In this document: in pieces, positions 16,468 through 25,637 of the stretch | Layout: every line of letters begins with the position of its first letter | How positions within the stretch are numbered: the stretch's first letter is position 1 | Assembly (NCBI GenBank): GCA_947503965.1 | Contig: CANNFU010000007.1 | Span: forward strand, 62,001-126,000 | Source: an uncultured Paracoccaceae bacterium | GTDB lineage: Bacteria > Pseudomonadota > Alphaproteobacteria > Rhodobacterales > Rhodobacteraceae | Direction: 5' to 3' | DNA length: 64,000 bases | Position numbers and translations under genes: made by a program | The notes under the pieces: model-generated | Seen by the model: only the letters and a program-made list of their open reading frames with translations | Databases searched by the model: none | What the model was told of the DNA's origin: nothing

Positions 16468-16873
16468 GTGAGCCGAGGGCGCAGTGCATTTGAGCGTTGC
16501 ATGATCCCTTCCAACGGTTTTCCGGAACATGAACAAGACACCCCGGCAGATGAACCGCCCCGGCTTTTCCTGAAGCCGTTGAGTTTGTATTCCAGACAAC
16601 GATTTTGTCTGTTTGCAAGCTCTCGGTCTTAATCCAGTCACCCCCATTTGCGTGTTGCGTACTCCACGGCGTCGAATGGCCCACGACGGTGAATGACCGT
16701 TGCCTTGCAAGCGCGCTTATCGCCTTGGCCACAGCATTCAGGCGCCTATGCCTGCCAAGTGTCGCGGTCTGCGGGATCAGACATCTTGCGTTGCGCGGTT
16801 TGTTTTACGTAAGGTCAAGCATCCTGGTTGTTGTTGATGTGAAACGCGCACCACCTGCGCAAGAGGGTCTGAG
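16468..16873. other. intergenic stretch, 406 bases
   Basis: No supported gene. A minus-strand frame at 16406-16732 reads protein-like at its start (FTVVGHSTPWSTQHANGGDWIKT), but it has a weak start and runs into the SRPBCC gene, so it may be a relic. The last 70 bases, ending in an AGAGGG site, presumably hold the promoter of the AraC gene. I see no terminator hairpin. Confidence 0.5.
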
Positions 16874-17827
16874 ATGACGGGTCATACGCCGTTTGAAGTT
16901 TGGAATGAGGACCTCAACGCGATTTGCGGAAGCTATTTCGGCGTGCCGAAATCCGGCCAGAACACTGTGTCGGGTCGTATCACCGTCAAGTCTTTTGACA
17001 CGCTGGATGTCGCGGACATATCCGGAAACATCGACAAGATCGTCCGCAATCGCCGGGGCATACGTCAGGACGACGCAGAACATATCTTTCTTGTCATGGA
17101 AATGGACGGCCAACTGGGTGTCGATCATAATGGCCATTGCGCAATTCTGGCTCAGGGTGATTGCATCCTGCTTGACTCGACCAAGGAAGGCACGCTTGCG
17201 AACCTGGATACGCATCGGCGCATCTTGTCATTTCACCTGCCGCGCCAATCGTTTCTGAATGAACGGGGCGTTGTCCCACGGATCGGGGAACGGCTGTCAA
17301 GCAATAGCGACGCGGCACGCACGCTCGGGCGGCACCTGTCCCGGGTTCTGCGGCCCGAGGGGCGCCCCGGACGCGCAACCACGCTTTTTGATCTGGTGCA
17401 CCACGCCTTTTCGCGGCCCGATGCCGGTCTCGCATCGGCAGTGGTCAGCGATACAACAACCCGTTTCGATCTCGCGGTCGATCTGATCGACCTCAACCTG
17501 TCTTGGGACGGGTTGAAACTGCCGTGGCTTGCCAAACAACTTGGCCTCTCGACGCGGCAGGCACAGCGTCTGTTCGAAGAGCAGGGAACCAGCTTTCGCG
17601 AAATGGTGCGGTCAAAGCGCTACCGCTTTGTCAGGGAACAGCTGGACCGCGTGGATGGCGCACATGGACGCATTGCCGATATCGCTTTTCAGGCCGGTTT
17701 CCGGGATCTCTCTAACTTCAATCGTGGTTTTCGGCACCGTATGGGCATGACACCGCGAGAGTATCACGCGCAATCTGTGGCGGGCATGGCGCAAAAGTCC
17801 AAGATTCGCGCGGGTCTTCAGCGCTAG
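16874..17827 (+). CDS. AraC family transcriptional regulator
   Basis: A 317-residue regulator. The N-terminal 200 residues resemble the AraC-binding-like domain (FeaR type: [31 protein letters not shown]). The C-terminal 100 residues carry the two HTH units, [26 protein letters not shown] and [33 protein letters not shown]. It sits just upstream of, and co-oriented with, an acyl-CoA synthetase and a PQQ alcohol dehydrogenase, and probably controls them. The inducer may be an alcohol or acid. An AGAGGG site precedes the ATG. Confidence 0.92.
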   Translation: MTGHTPFEVWNEDLNAICGSYFGVPKSGQNTVSGRITVKSFDTLDVADISGNIDKIVRNRRGIRQDDAEHIFLVMEMDGQLGVDHNGHCAILAQGDCILLDSTKEGTLANLDTHRRILSFHLPRQSFLNERGVVPRIGERLSSNSDAARTLGRHLSRVLRPEGRPGRATTLFDLVHHAFSRPDAGLASAVVSDTTTRFDLAVDLIDLNLSWDGLKLPWLAKQLGLSTRQAQRLFEEQGTSFREMVRSKRYRFVREQLDRVDGAHGRIADIAFQAGFRDLSNFNRGFRHRMGMTPREYHAQSVAGMAQKSKIRAGLQR

Positions 17828-17883
17828 CATCCTGTCTCAGAACAAGTGGCAAAACAATGCCATGGCACAGACGGGAGGAGAAG

Positions 17884-19623
17884 ATGGCTCACGGTCATTT
17901 GGCGCCGGACGCTTCCACTTTGGGTATTATCCCTCAGGGTGGTGTTTCACATGTGCGGGGCAGCCGGGATGTGCCGCTACTGGACGTCACCATACCTGCG
18001 CTTTTGGCCGGCTGCGTGCTGCAACGTCCTGACGCCGAAGCGGCGGTGTTTGCCGCACAGGGCATTCGTTGGACGTGGTCACAGCTTGCAGCAGAAATTG
18101 ATGCGTTGGCAGGTGGGTTCCACGCCATTGGTATCAGGAAAGGCGATCGTGTCGGGATATGGGCGCCCAACCGTGCCGAATGGTTGCTGACGCAATTTGC
18201 CACGGCGCGGATCGGGGCGATCCTTGTCAACATAAACCCGGCTTATCGCGTGTCCGAACTGAATTTCGCGCTGCGTAAGACCGGCTGCAAGGCGCTGGTT
18301 CTGGCCGAGACTTTCAAAAACTCTCACTATGTGGAGATGCTTTGCGAATTGGCGCCTGAGTTATCGTCGGCGACGCCCGGCGGGCTTGTGGCAAAGGCAT
18401 TGCCCGATTTGCAGTCGGTGATCGTCTGCGGTGACACGCATCACCCAGGATGTTTCCGGTTCGGAGACATCAAGGTCCGGGGTGCAGAAGTATCCGCCGA
18501 GGCACTGGATGCGATAACCGACACGCTTGCACCCAATGACCCGATCAACATCCAGTTCACCTCTGGCACAACGGGACTGCCAAAGGGTGCGACCTTGACC
18601 CACCATAACATCGTTAACAACGCCAATTTCGTCACGGCTGCCATGGCCTTAGGCGATTTGGATCGGCTTTGTATTCCAGTACCGTTTTATCATTGTTTCG
18701 GCATGGTGATGGGCACGCTGGGTTGCGTGACCAAAGGGGCCACAATGATCGTGCCGGGCGAAGGGTTCGACCCTGAAACGACGCTCAAGACCGTGGCCGC
18801 CGAAAAGTGCACCGCACTTTACGGCGTTCCTACGATGTTTGTGGCGATGCTTGAGCATCCCGACTTCAGCCGCTTTGACGTTGGCAGACTGCGCACCGGT
18901 ATCATGGCAGGTTCACCTTGCCCGATTGAGGTTATGAAAAAGGTTCAGCAGGACATGAACATGTCCGAAGTCACCATCGCCTATGGCATGACGGAAACCT
19001 CGCCTGTCTCGTTTCAGTCGGATACCAGCACACCGCTTGATAAGCGCGTCGCGTCAGTCGGGCGTGTGCAGCCACATCTTGAAGTGCGCATCGTCGATGC
19101 GGCGGGCCAGATCGTGCAGGTGGGCGAACAGGGCGAACTGCACACCCGCGGCTATTCCGTCATGCAAGGATACTGGGACGCGCCCGAAAGAACAGACGAG
19201 GCCATCGATGCCGATGGCTGGATGCACACCGGCGATCTGGCGCGGCTGGACGCAGAGGGATATTGCTACATCACCGGGCGGCTGAAGGATATGATCATTC
19301 GCGGTGGCGAAAACATCTATCCGCGCGAGATCGAGGAATTCCTTTATACCCATCCTGGTATCAGCCAGGTGCAGGTGTTTGGTATTCCAGATCCAAGGTT
19401 CGGCGAGATCGTCGCTGCCTGGATAGTGTCAAAACCCGGAGCCGATCTATCTCAGGATGCGATCCAGACCTTCTGCCAAGGCAGAATTGCCCATTACAAG
19501 GTGCCTGCTTTGGTGCGGTTCAAGTCCGAACTGCCGATGACCGTTACGGGCAAACCCCAAAAATTCCTGATGCGTGAGGCCATGATAGAGGAGCTTGGCC
19601 TGACAGATGCCGACACCGCCTGA
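17884..19623 (+). CDS. acyl-CoA synthetase (AMP-binding, fatty acid-CoA ligase type)
   Basis: A 579-residue adenylate-forming ligase that makes acyl-CoA from an acid, ATP and CoA. It shows the P-loop-like A3 motif [19 protein letters not shown]5 as YGMTETSP, A7 as [10 protein letters not shown]8 as [21 protein letters not shown] and the C-terminal catalytic Lys in [10 protein letters not shown]. The overall pattern is that of FadD-type medium/long-chain ligases. The ATG at 17884 has a strong GGAGGAG site. It lies between an AraC regulator and a quinohemoprotein alcohol dehydrogenase, which suggests it activates the acid made from an oxidised alcohol. The chain length cannot be told. Confidence 0.9.
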   Translation: MAHGHLAPDASTLGIIPQGGVSHVRGSRDVPLLDVTIPALLAGCVLQRPDAEAAVFAAQGIRWTWSQLAAEIDALAGGFHAIGIRKGDRVGIWAPNRAEWLLTQFATARIGAILVNINPAYRVSELNFALRKTGCKALVLAETFKNSHYVEMLCELAPELSSATPGGLVAKALPDLQSVIVCGDTHHPGCFRFGDIKVRGAEVSAEALDAITDTLAPNDPINIQFTSGTTGLPKGATLTHHNIVNNANFVTAAMALGDLDRLCIPVPFYHCFGMVMGTLGCVTKGATMIVPGEGFDPETTLKTVAAEKCTALYGVPTMFVAMLEHPDFSRFDVGRLRTGIMAGSPCPIEVMKKVQQDMNMSEVTIAYGMTETSPVSFQSDTSTPLDKRVASVGRVQPHLEVRIVDAAGQIVQVGEQGELHTRGYSVMQGYWDAPERTDEAIDADGWMHTGDLARLDAEGYCYITGRLKDMIIRGGENIYPREIEEFLYTHPGISQVQVFGIPDPRFGEIVAAWIVSKPGADLSQDAIQTFCQGRIAHYKVPALVRFKSELPMTVTGKPQKFLMREAMIEELGLTDADTA

Positions 19624-19661
19624 AACAGGCGGCACTACCAAACCAAGGGAGGACACAGAAC

Positions 19662-21755
19662 ATGAGACTTCATCTTGCGCTGGCAATAGCCGCGCTTGCC
19701 AGCACCACGCAGGCGCAAACGATCACAGAGGACCAAATCAGGTCTGCGGTGGGGGCTATAGATACTGCTGCCATCATCGCAAACGACAGCCACGACAGGA
19801 ACTGGCTGAACTATGGGCTGAACTATGCGGAAACGCGCTATTCCCAACTGGACGAAATAACCGCCGATAACGTGAACACGCTAGGGCTTGAATGGACCTA
19901 TAATCTGCAGTCGCGTCGCGGCGTGCAGGCCACACCCATCGTGGTGGATGGGGTCATGTATGTAACTGCCTCGTGGTCTGTGGTTCACGCGCTCGACGCG
20001 CTGACCGGAGAGCCATTATGGGTCTACGACCCAGAAGTGCCGGGCGAATTTGCCTCAAAGGGATGTTGCGATGTCGTGAACCGGGGTGTCGCCGTCTATG
20101 ATGGCAAGATCTATGTCGGTGCGTTCGACGGCTATCTTCATGCAATCGACGCGGCAACGGGCGAACGGGTGTGGAAGGTCGACACGATCGAAAACCGCGA
20201 CATGTCCTACACCATCACAGGGGCACCGCGCATCATCAACGGTAAGGTGATCATTGGCAATGGTGGCGCAGAATACGGCGTGCGGGGGTATATCACCGCC
20301 TATGACACCGAAACCGGGCAAGAGGCGTGGCGCTGGTACACCGTTCCCGGCGATCCTGGCAAACCTTTTGAAAACGAAGCGATGGAGATGGCGTCAAAAA
20401 CATGGGACCCGTCAGCAATTTATTGGGAAGCAGGCGGTGGCGGCACCGTCTGGGACGCGATGGCTTATGATCCAGACCTGAACCTGCTTTACATCGGAAC
20501 GGGCAACGGATCGCCTTGGAACCAGCATTTGCGCAGCCCCGCAGGCGGCGACAACCTGTTTCTGGCTTCGATTGTCGCGCTGAACCCTGACACGGGCGAA
20601 TATGTCTGGCACTATCAGAACACACCCGGCGATACCTGGGATTACACCAGCACGCAGCATATCATCCTGGCCGATCTCGAAATTGACGGCCAGGAACGGC
20701 AGGTGCTGATGCAGGCCCCCAAGAACGGCTTTTTCTACGTCATTGACCGGACCAATGGCGAATTCATATCGGCCGAACCATTTGTAGAGGTGTCCTGGGC
20801 CACCGGTTATGATAAAAACGGGCGACCCATCGAAAATCCGGCTGCCCGGTCCAAGGATGAACCATTCGAGACTGTGCCGTCGGCTTATGGCGCGCATAAC
20901 TGGCACCCGATGAGCTTTAATCCCGATACAGGTCTGGTCTACATCCCGGCGCAGGGTGTGCCTTTGGTGCAATCGACCGACCCAAGCTGGTCGCTCAATG
21001 CGCATCAGCCGATGTCGACCATGTCAGGCATGGGCTGGAACCTTGGCTATCTGTTCAATGTGGTCGCACCTGATGCAACGCCTTTCGGGCATCTGTTGGC
21101 CTGGGATCCTGTCGCCCAGAAGGAGGTCTGGCGTGCAGAATATGTGTCGCCTTGGAATGGTGGCACGCTGACAACTGCGGGAAACCTGGTGTTTCAGGGC
21201 ACGGCAGATGGCCGGTTCATCGCCTACAACGCGCAAACAGGTGAAACGCTTTGGCAGATGCCGGTCACATCCGGCGTTGTGGCGGCACCGATGACATGGG
21301 AAAAGGACGGCACGCAATATGTCACCATTGCGGTTGGCTGGGGCGGTGTCTACGGGCTGATGCAGCGTGCAACGGACAGGGTCGGACCGGGCCGGGTATT
21401 CACGTTCCGCATCGATGGCACAGCCCAGATGCCTGACTTTGAAATCACGGACCGCACCGAACTGGTCTCGGGGCTGCCCTACGACCCGGCCAATGTCGAA
21501 GCAGGCCTGGCGACCTATGTGTCCAACTGCCTGTTCTGTCATGGCGTGCCCGGGGTCAACAATGGTGGCGCCATCCCGAACCTTGGCTATTCAGCGCCCG
21601 AAACGCTCGCCAATGCTGATATCTGGGTTCTGCAAGGCGGCGGCATTCACAACGGTATGCCACGTTTTGATGCCCATCTGGATGAAACGGACGTTGAAAA
21701 CCTTATCGCGTTCATCCAAGGAACAGCAGACTCCTTGCGGGCCGCCAACCAGTAA
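19662..21755 (+). CDS. PQQ-dependent quinohemoprotein alcohol dehydrogenase
   Basis: A 697-residue periplasmic dehydrogenase with a signal peptide (MRLHLALAIAALASTTQAQ). The N-terminal eight-bladed propeller binds PQQ and Ca. The vicinal disulfide is Cys135-Cys136 (KGCCDVV), and metal and catalytic residues appear in GGAEYGVRG, GTGNGSPWN and WDYTSTQ (Asp 327). A C-terminal cytochrome c domain has CLFCH (Cys 623, Cys 626, His 627) and a likely Met ligand in GMPRF. It oxidises alcohols and passes electrons to the respiratory chain. The residue two after Asp 327 is Thr, not Asp, which suggests a Ca-type rather than a lanthanide-type enzyme. No PQQ synthesis genes are nearby. Confidence 0.93.
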   Translation: MRLHLALAIAALASTTQAQTITEDQIRSAVGAIDTAAIIANDSHDRNWLNYGLNYAETRYSQLDEITADNVNTLGLEWTYNLQSRRGVQATPIVVDGVMYVTASWSVVHALDALTGEPLWVYDPEVPGEFASKGCCDVVNRGVAVYDGKIYVGAFDGYLHAIDAATGERVWKVDTIENRDMSYTITGAPRIINGKVIIGNGGAEYGVRGYITAYDTETGQEAWRWYTVPGDPGKPFENEAMEMASKTWDPSAIYWEAGGGGTVWDAMAYDPDLNLLYIGTGNGSPWNQHLRSPAGGDNLFLASIVALNPDTGEYVWHYQNTPGDTWDYTSTQHIILADLEIDGQERQVLMQAPKNGFFYVIDRTNGEFISAEPFVEVSWATGYDKNGRPIENPAARSKDEPFETVPSAYGAHNWHPMSFNPDTGLVYIPAQGVPLVQSTDPSWSLNAHQPMSTMSGMGWNLGYLFNVVAPDATPFGHLLAWDPVAQKEVWRAEYVSPWNGGTLTTAGNLVFQGTADGRFIAYNAQTGETLWQMPVTSGVVAAPMTWEKDGTQYVTIAVGWGGVYGLMQRATDRVGPGRVFTFRIDGTAQMPDFEITDRTELVSGLPYDPANVEAGLATYVSNCLFCHGVPGVNNGGAIPNLGYSAPETLANADIWVLQGGGIHNGMPRFDAHLDETDVENLIAFIQGTADSLRAANQ

Positions 21756-21767
21756 AATCCAGAAAAA

Positions 21768-21796
21768 TGCTCCGGCCATTCTTCGCGAATGGCCGG
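21768..21796 (-). terminator. intrinsic terminator of the exonuclease operon
   Basis: A 10-bp stem (CCGGCCATTC / GAATGGCCGG, five-base loop). Read on the minus strand it is followed by ATTTTTC. It lies between convergent genes. Confidence 0.75.
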
Positions 21797-21820
21797 GTGC
21801 TGGATCAAACGGTCTTGGCC

Positions 21821-23209
21821 CTATTCCTGCACTTCCAAAATACGCGCATGTTTGCGCATCTCGGCCTTAACCTGCCCAAAGGTTTTCAATCCACGCGCCT
21901 CAAGCACCGGCAGCATCGCCACGAATGCCTCGGCCGTGGCCATGGCATCGCCAAAGGCCGTGTGGCGCAGGTTATCGGGGATCGTCACCTCCAACCGTTC
22001 GCAAAGCGCATCCAGCGTGTGGGTCGCCGAACCGCCAAAGACAATTGCTGACAGATGCACGGTATCCAAGATCGGGTTGTCAAAGGCCGGGTCCTTGATC
22101 CGGTGCAGAAAGGCCATATCGAACGGCGCGTTATGCGCGATGATGACGGCATCTCGTGCAAAGGCGTGAAATCGCGTGCGGACCCGATCAAAGGGCGGCG
22201 CGTTTGCAACCATGTCGTCGCTGATCCCATGCACCTTGGTTGATGCGGCAGGGATCGGCCTGCCGGGATTGACAAGCGCGTCAAAGACTTCCGCCCGGAT
22301 GACCTTGCCATTGACGATCCGCACGGCACCCAGTTGCACGACGTCATCCTTTGCCGGATCAAGCCCGGTGGTTTCGCTGTCAAAGACCACAAAGGTCAGA
22401 TCACGCAGCGGCGTTTCATCGGGATCGGTCTTGCGATCCTTGTCCAGCAGATCGAGGTCGTAAACCAATGGGCGTGACGCACCCGGATCAAGCGGTTCCA
22501 GCATCAGCATATACCCGCCCGCATCGTCAAAGACGCGGATATGGCCAGAATAAACCGCGCCTGATTTCCCATTGATCGTGATCGGGCGGCGTGCGGTATC
22601 GCGCTGTTCCATCGTGGCAAGTGCTGCCAGCAAGGCGCCCTCATCCAGATAATCGCAAACCGATCCGTTCAGGCGGGCAGGGGCCTCGCGTTCCATCAGG
22701 TCTGCGGCCTGTCCGTCATAAAGGACGATCTGGTGGTCCCGGGTGGCGACGATAACCGCAACAGGAATGTCGGACAGGATACGCAGAAGCTGTGCGCGCT
22801 GGCGTTCCAGCCGCGCGGTTTTCTCGGCTACGGTTTCGGCGGTTGCGCGCGATGCCTGCCCCAGTTTTTCGTTGATCGCACAAGCCGCCGGGGCCAGATC
22901 GCCCAGATATCTGGCGGTGCTTTCATCGATCGCGGTTTCAATCCCGGTTTCCGCGCGAACGCGGAATTGCGCGGCCATCACCTCGATCGGTTTGCTGATG
23001 TTTTCGTCAAAGAGCCGCCAGACGAACGTGGACAGCGCCAATGTGCCAAAGCTCGCCACGACCCCGGCTGTAATGAACGACGACAGCGCCTCGGGGGTGC
23101 CCAGTTGCCGATAGCCCAGAAACAGGGCGGTCACCACAACCGCGACCCCGCCGCCGCCAATCAGGCAGAAGAACAGGAAAATACGCAGGCGCAGGCTGAG
23201 GTCTTTCAC
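21821..23209 (-). CDS. membrane-bound PAS sensor fused to a DnaQ-like 3'-5' exonuclease
   Basis: A 462-residue fusion. Two membrane helices lie at about residues 9-29 and 42-64, followed by a HAMP-like linker and a PAS-like segment (about 130-230, ILSDIPVAVIVATRDHQIVLYDG). The C-terminal DEDDh exonuclease domain has VVFDSETTGLD (Asp and Glu), HNAPFDMAFL (Asp) and HTAFGDAMAT (His and Asp), so all catalytic residues are kept. It is similar to Pol III epsilon but is not the replicative subunit. The GTG start lies one base after the stop of the preceding gene, so it is coupled. It is the last gene of the symporter/DUF294 cluster. The role of a membrane exonuclease there is unknown. Confidence 0.88.
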   Translation of the reverse strand: MKDLSLRLRIFLFFCLIGGGGVAVVVTALFLGYRQLGTPEALSSFITAGVVASFGTLALSTFVWRLFDENISKPIEVMAAQFRVRAETGIETAIDESTARYLGDLAPAACAINEKLGQASRATAETVAEKTARLERQRAQLLRILSDIPVAVIVATRDHQIVLYDGQAADLMEREAPARLNGSVCDYLDEGALLAALATMEQRDTARRPITINGKSGAVYSGHIRVFDDAGGYMLMLEPLDPGASRPLVYDLDLLDKDRKTDPDETPLRDLTFVVFDSETTGLDPAKDDVVQLGAVRIVNGKVIRAEVFDALVNPGRPIPAASTKVHGISDDMVANAPPFDRVRTRFHAFARDAVIIAHNAPFDMAFLHRIKDPAFDNPILDTVHLSAIVFGGSATHTLDALCERLEVTIPDNLRHTAFGDAMATAEAFVAMLPVLEARGLKTFGQVKAEMRKHARILEVQE

Positions 23210-23210
23210 G

Positions 23211-23732
23211 TCACGCTTCCTCGCACGCGGTTGTCAGCAGCGGATCGGCGGGGTCCACTGCGAACCATTGGGCATTCACCACTTCGCCCCCGTCGCCGAA
23301 TTCGATCCCATCGACCACATCAGCCCGCTGGTTTTCAGCACAATCAAACAGCATCGGCACTTTGGCGGTGCGCGTCCAGCGTCCGTAGAAAACGAGATCG
23401 ACCAACCGCTGATCGGGATGGTTCGGGTGGGTGCGCGTACTTTGCTGATCAACCGCCACATAACGCGAGATAAAGGGCGCGGCATAGGTCCAGGGCCGGT
23501 AGAACGCGGTTTCTTCAACGGTTCGGGCCACAACCATACCTTCGGGCATGGTCGCGACGGTGCGCGCGTACCAGCCATATTCGCTGGATATGGTTGCGGC
23601 CAACATCGCCGCCCCGGCAGAGGCCGGGATCAGCCATTTCGGCAGCCGACCTTTCAGCGTGCGGTTCAGCGCCCAGAGAAGCAGTGCAGCCGCCGCGCCA
23701 GCGAAAATCGTGCCGATGAGTTCGAAAAACAT
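23211..23732 (-). CDS. small membrane protein of unknown function
   Basis: A 173-residue protein with two N-terminal hydrophobic helices (FELIGTIFAGAAAALLLWAL and WLIPASAGAAMLAATI) and a soluble C-terminal domain containing two Cys (MLFDCAENQ and TTACEEA). No family is recognised. It lies between the DUF294 gene and the membrane exonuclease, and its stop is one base from the exonuclease start. Context makes it part of the same membrane signalling unit. Function is unknown. Confidence 0.75.
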   Translation of the reverse strand: MFFELIGTIFAGAAAALLLWALNRTLKGRLPKWLIPASAGAAMLAATISSEYGWYARTVATMPEGMVVARTVEETAFYRPWTYAAPFISRYVAVDQQSTRTHPNHPDQRLVDLVFYGRWTRTAKVPMLFDCAENQRADVVDGIEFGDGGEVVNAQWFAVDPADPLLTTACEEA

Positions 23733-23756
23733 GGACCCTCCTCCCTGTTTTCTATC

Positions 23757-25583
23757 TTACCCCAAAACACCCCGGCCTTGCATCAGGGCAGATTGCATCG
23801 TTTTGATCACCACGAACGCATCGCGCAAGTGGCTGCGTTCAAATGCAGAAAGTGTTGCAGGCGGTAGAAAGTTATCCGGGGCCTGACCCGATTTGATCTG
23901 TCGCGCCTGATGGTCAAGCCGGGTTTGCGCCACCAGATCATAGGCGTCAAGCAAATCACGCCCGCCGCTTTCGCTTATGACCGCTCCTGCCATGGCCGCT
24001 TGAAGCCGCGCACGGGTATTCACCGGGTCGAGCTTACCTTGCAGCGCATACATCCGTCCCAGATCGACCACCGGGACCACCCCGCTCAGTTTCATATCGA
24101 CCGTGTTGCGGTTTTCGCCGGATCGGATCGTGGCTAACCCTTTCAGCAGGCCCAGCGGTGTTTGGTGGGTCAGCGCGTTGGTGGCCATATGGGCGGTGAA
24201 GATGGAATTGCCTGCCGCCGCTTCCAGCGTTTCGGCCTGCAATCCATCAAACAGGCTCGCATCGCCACCAATCACGCGCAGGTCGAACATGACAGAGGCA
24301 AGCATCTGCGCCTCTTTGCTGGGGTTCTTGATCCAATGACGAAAATACTCGCGCCATGTCGAAATCGGCTGCCGCCAGCGCGGGTTTGTCGCCATCATAT
24401 CGCCGGGGCAATAGACATAGCCGCAGGCGTGCAGCCCGTCGCTGACGAATTGCGCGAAAGGTTCGAAATAGGCCAGATCGTTTTCGCTCAGATCATCCTG
24501 TAGGATCAGGCAATTGTCCTGATCGGACACGCCCGTTTGTTCCTGCCGCCCCTGCGATCCGCAGGCGAGCCAAGCGTAGCGGGCGGGTGGTGGTCCATAT
24601 GTCTCTTCTGCCATCGCAAGCAGGCGGCGCGTGACCACATCGGCAATATCGGTGATCATGCGCGTGACCACATCGTGCCGGTTGCCTGCGGCGACCAGTT
24701 GCACCAGCAGGTTGGGGATGCGTCTGGTCACGGCGGCAAGATCTGCAACCGTATCGGCGCGCGCCGCATCGGCCACGAACCCTGCGGTATTGGATGCCTG
24801 AAAGCGGGTCAGGTCCGTCTGGGTGACAATCCCAACCAGCTTGCCCGCTGCGACAATCGGCAAATGGCCCAGCCGGTATTCCATCATCATATGCAGCACG
24901 TCCGACCCGATCGCGGATGGCGACAGGGTGCGGGGATCGGGTGTCATGATTTCACTGACGGGCGTGTCATGGGCCAGCCCCTGGGCCAGCGCCTTGCCTG
25001 ACAGATCGCGGACCGTCAGGATGCCGATCAGCTTTTTGCGGTTCGTCACGCAAAGACAGGAAATCCGTTCATCGCGCATCTTTTGCGCGGCTTGCTGGAT
25101 CGTCATTGTGGGCGGGCAGGTCACGGGATTGGCGACCATCAGGGTTTCGACCTGCACGCGGGTCAGGTCAAAATCGCTTAGCGCGTCTTTCGCCTCTGCC
25201 TTGCCGCTCCGGTCAAAGAACGTGCGGAAGGGTTCGTGGTCTGCGCGCAGCTTGTGGAACAGTTGCGGCGGGATGCAGATCAGGCGCGCATCCTCTTGCG
25301 CGCGGGCCGAGGTGGCCGCGCGCCCATCCTTCAAAAGACCACGTTCGCCAAATGAGTTTTCGCGCTGCAGCAGGGAAATCTGGTTGTCGTTTTCGTCATG
25401 CACGGCAACCTGACCGCTTTCGATCACGTACAGACCGTCAAGGTCCTCGCCCAAAGCATAGATTGGCGCACCGGCCGGATAGGTCCGAAACATCGCGTCG
25501 CGCCGTAACGCGCGAAACGCCCCGTCAGGCAGGGCGTCGTAAGGATGCAATTGTCGCAGGAATGAGAATGCGCTCTCGGTCAT
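23757..25583 (-). CDS. cNMP-binding / CBS / DUF294 nucleotidyltransferase-like protein
   Basis: A 608-residue cytoplasmic regulator in four parts. A cyclic-nucleotide-binding domain (about residues 5-130, VIESGQVAVHDEND) is followed by two CBS domains (about 150-270, MVANPVTCPPTMTIQQAA and MTPDPRTLSPSAI). A DUF294 Pol-beta-type nucleotidyltransferase domain has GSQGRQEQTGVSDQDN, giving the GSx-R and DxD motifs. A DUF294 C-terminal helical domain ends the protein. These resemble the regulatory parts of GlnD-like uridylyltransferases. The ATG at 25583 has a GGAGAA site. It lies directly after the SSS symporter and probably tunes its activity; the nucleotide and target are unknown. Confidence 0.9.
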   Translation of the reverse strand: MTESAFSFLRQLHPYDALPDGAFRALRRDAMFRTYPAGAPIYALGEDLDGLYVIESGQVAVHDENDNQISLLQRENSFGERGLLKDGRAATSARAQEDARLICIPPQLFHKLRADHEPFRTFFDRSGKAEAKDALSDFDLTRVQVETLMVANPVTCPPTMTIQQAAQKMRDERISCLCVTNRKKLIGILTVRDLSGKALAQGLAHDTPVSEIMTPDPRTLSPSAIGSDVLHMMMEYRLGHLPIVAAGKLVGIVTQTDLTRFQASNTAGFVADAARADTVADLAAVTRRIPNLLVQLVAAGNRHDVVTRMITDIADVVTRRLLAMAEETYGPPPARYAWLACGSQGRQEQTGVSDQDNCLILQDDLSENDLAYFEPFAQFVSDGLHACGYVYCPGDMMATNPRWRQPISTWREYFRHWIKNPSKEAQMLASVMFDLRVIGGDASLFDGLQAETLEAAAGNSIFTAHMATNALTHQTPLGLLKGLATIRSGENRNTVDMKLSGVVPVVDLGRMYALQGKLDPVNTRARLQAAMAGAVISESGGRDLLDAYDLVAQTRLDHQARQIKSGQAPDNFLPPATLSAFERSHLRDAFVVIKTMQSALMQGRGVLG

Positions 25584-25603
25584 TCGGTTCTCCGGCAGGG
25601 AAG

Positions 25604-25629
25604 GGGCCAGCAACACATGCTGCTGGCCC
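25604..25629 (-). other. intercistronic hairpin after the symporter gene
   Basis: A 9-bp stem (GGGCCAGCA / TGCTGGCCC, eight-base loop) lies in the 54-base gap between the symporter stop and the DUF294 start. No T tract follows. It may reduce read-through or protect the symporter mRNA. Confidence 0.55.
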
Positions 25630-25637
25630 TGTTTGGT

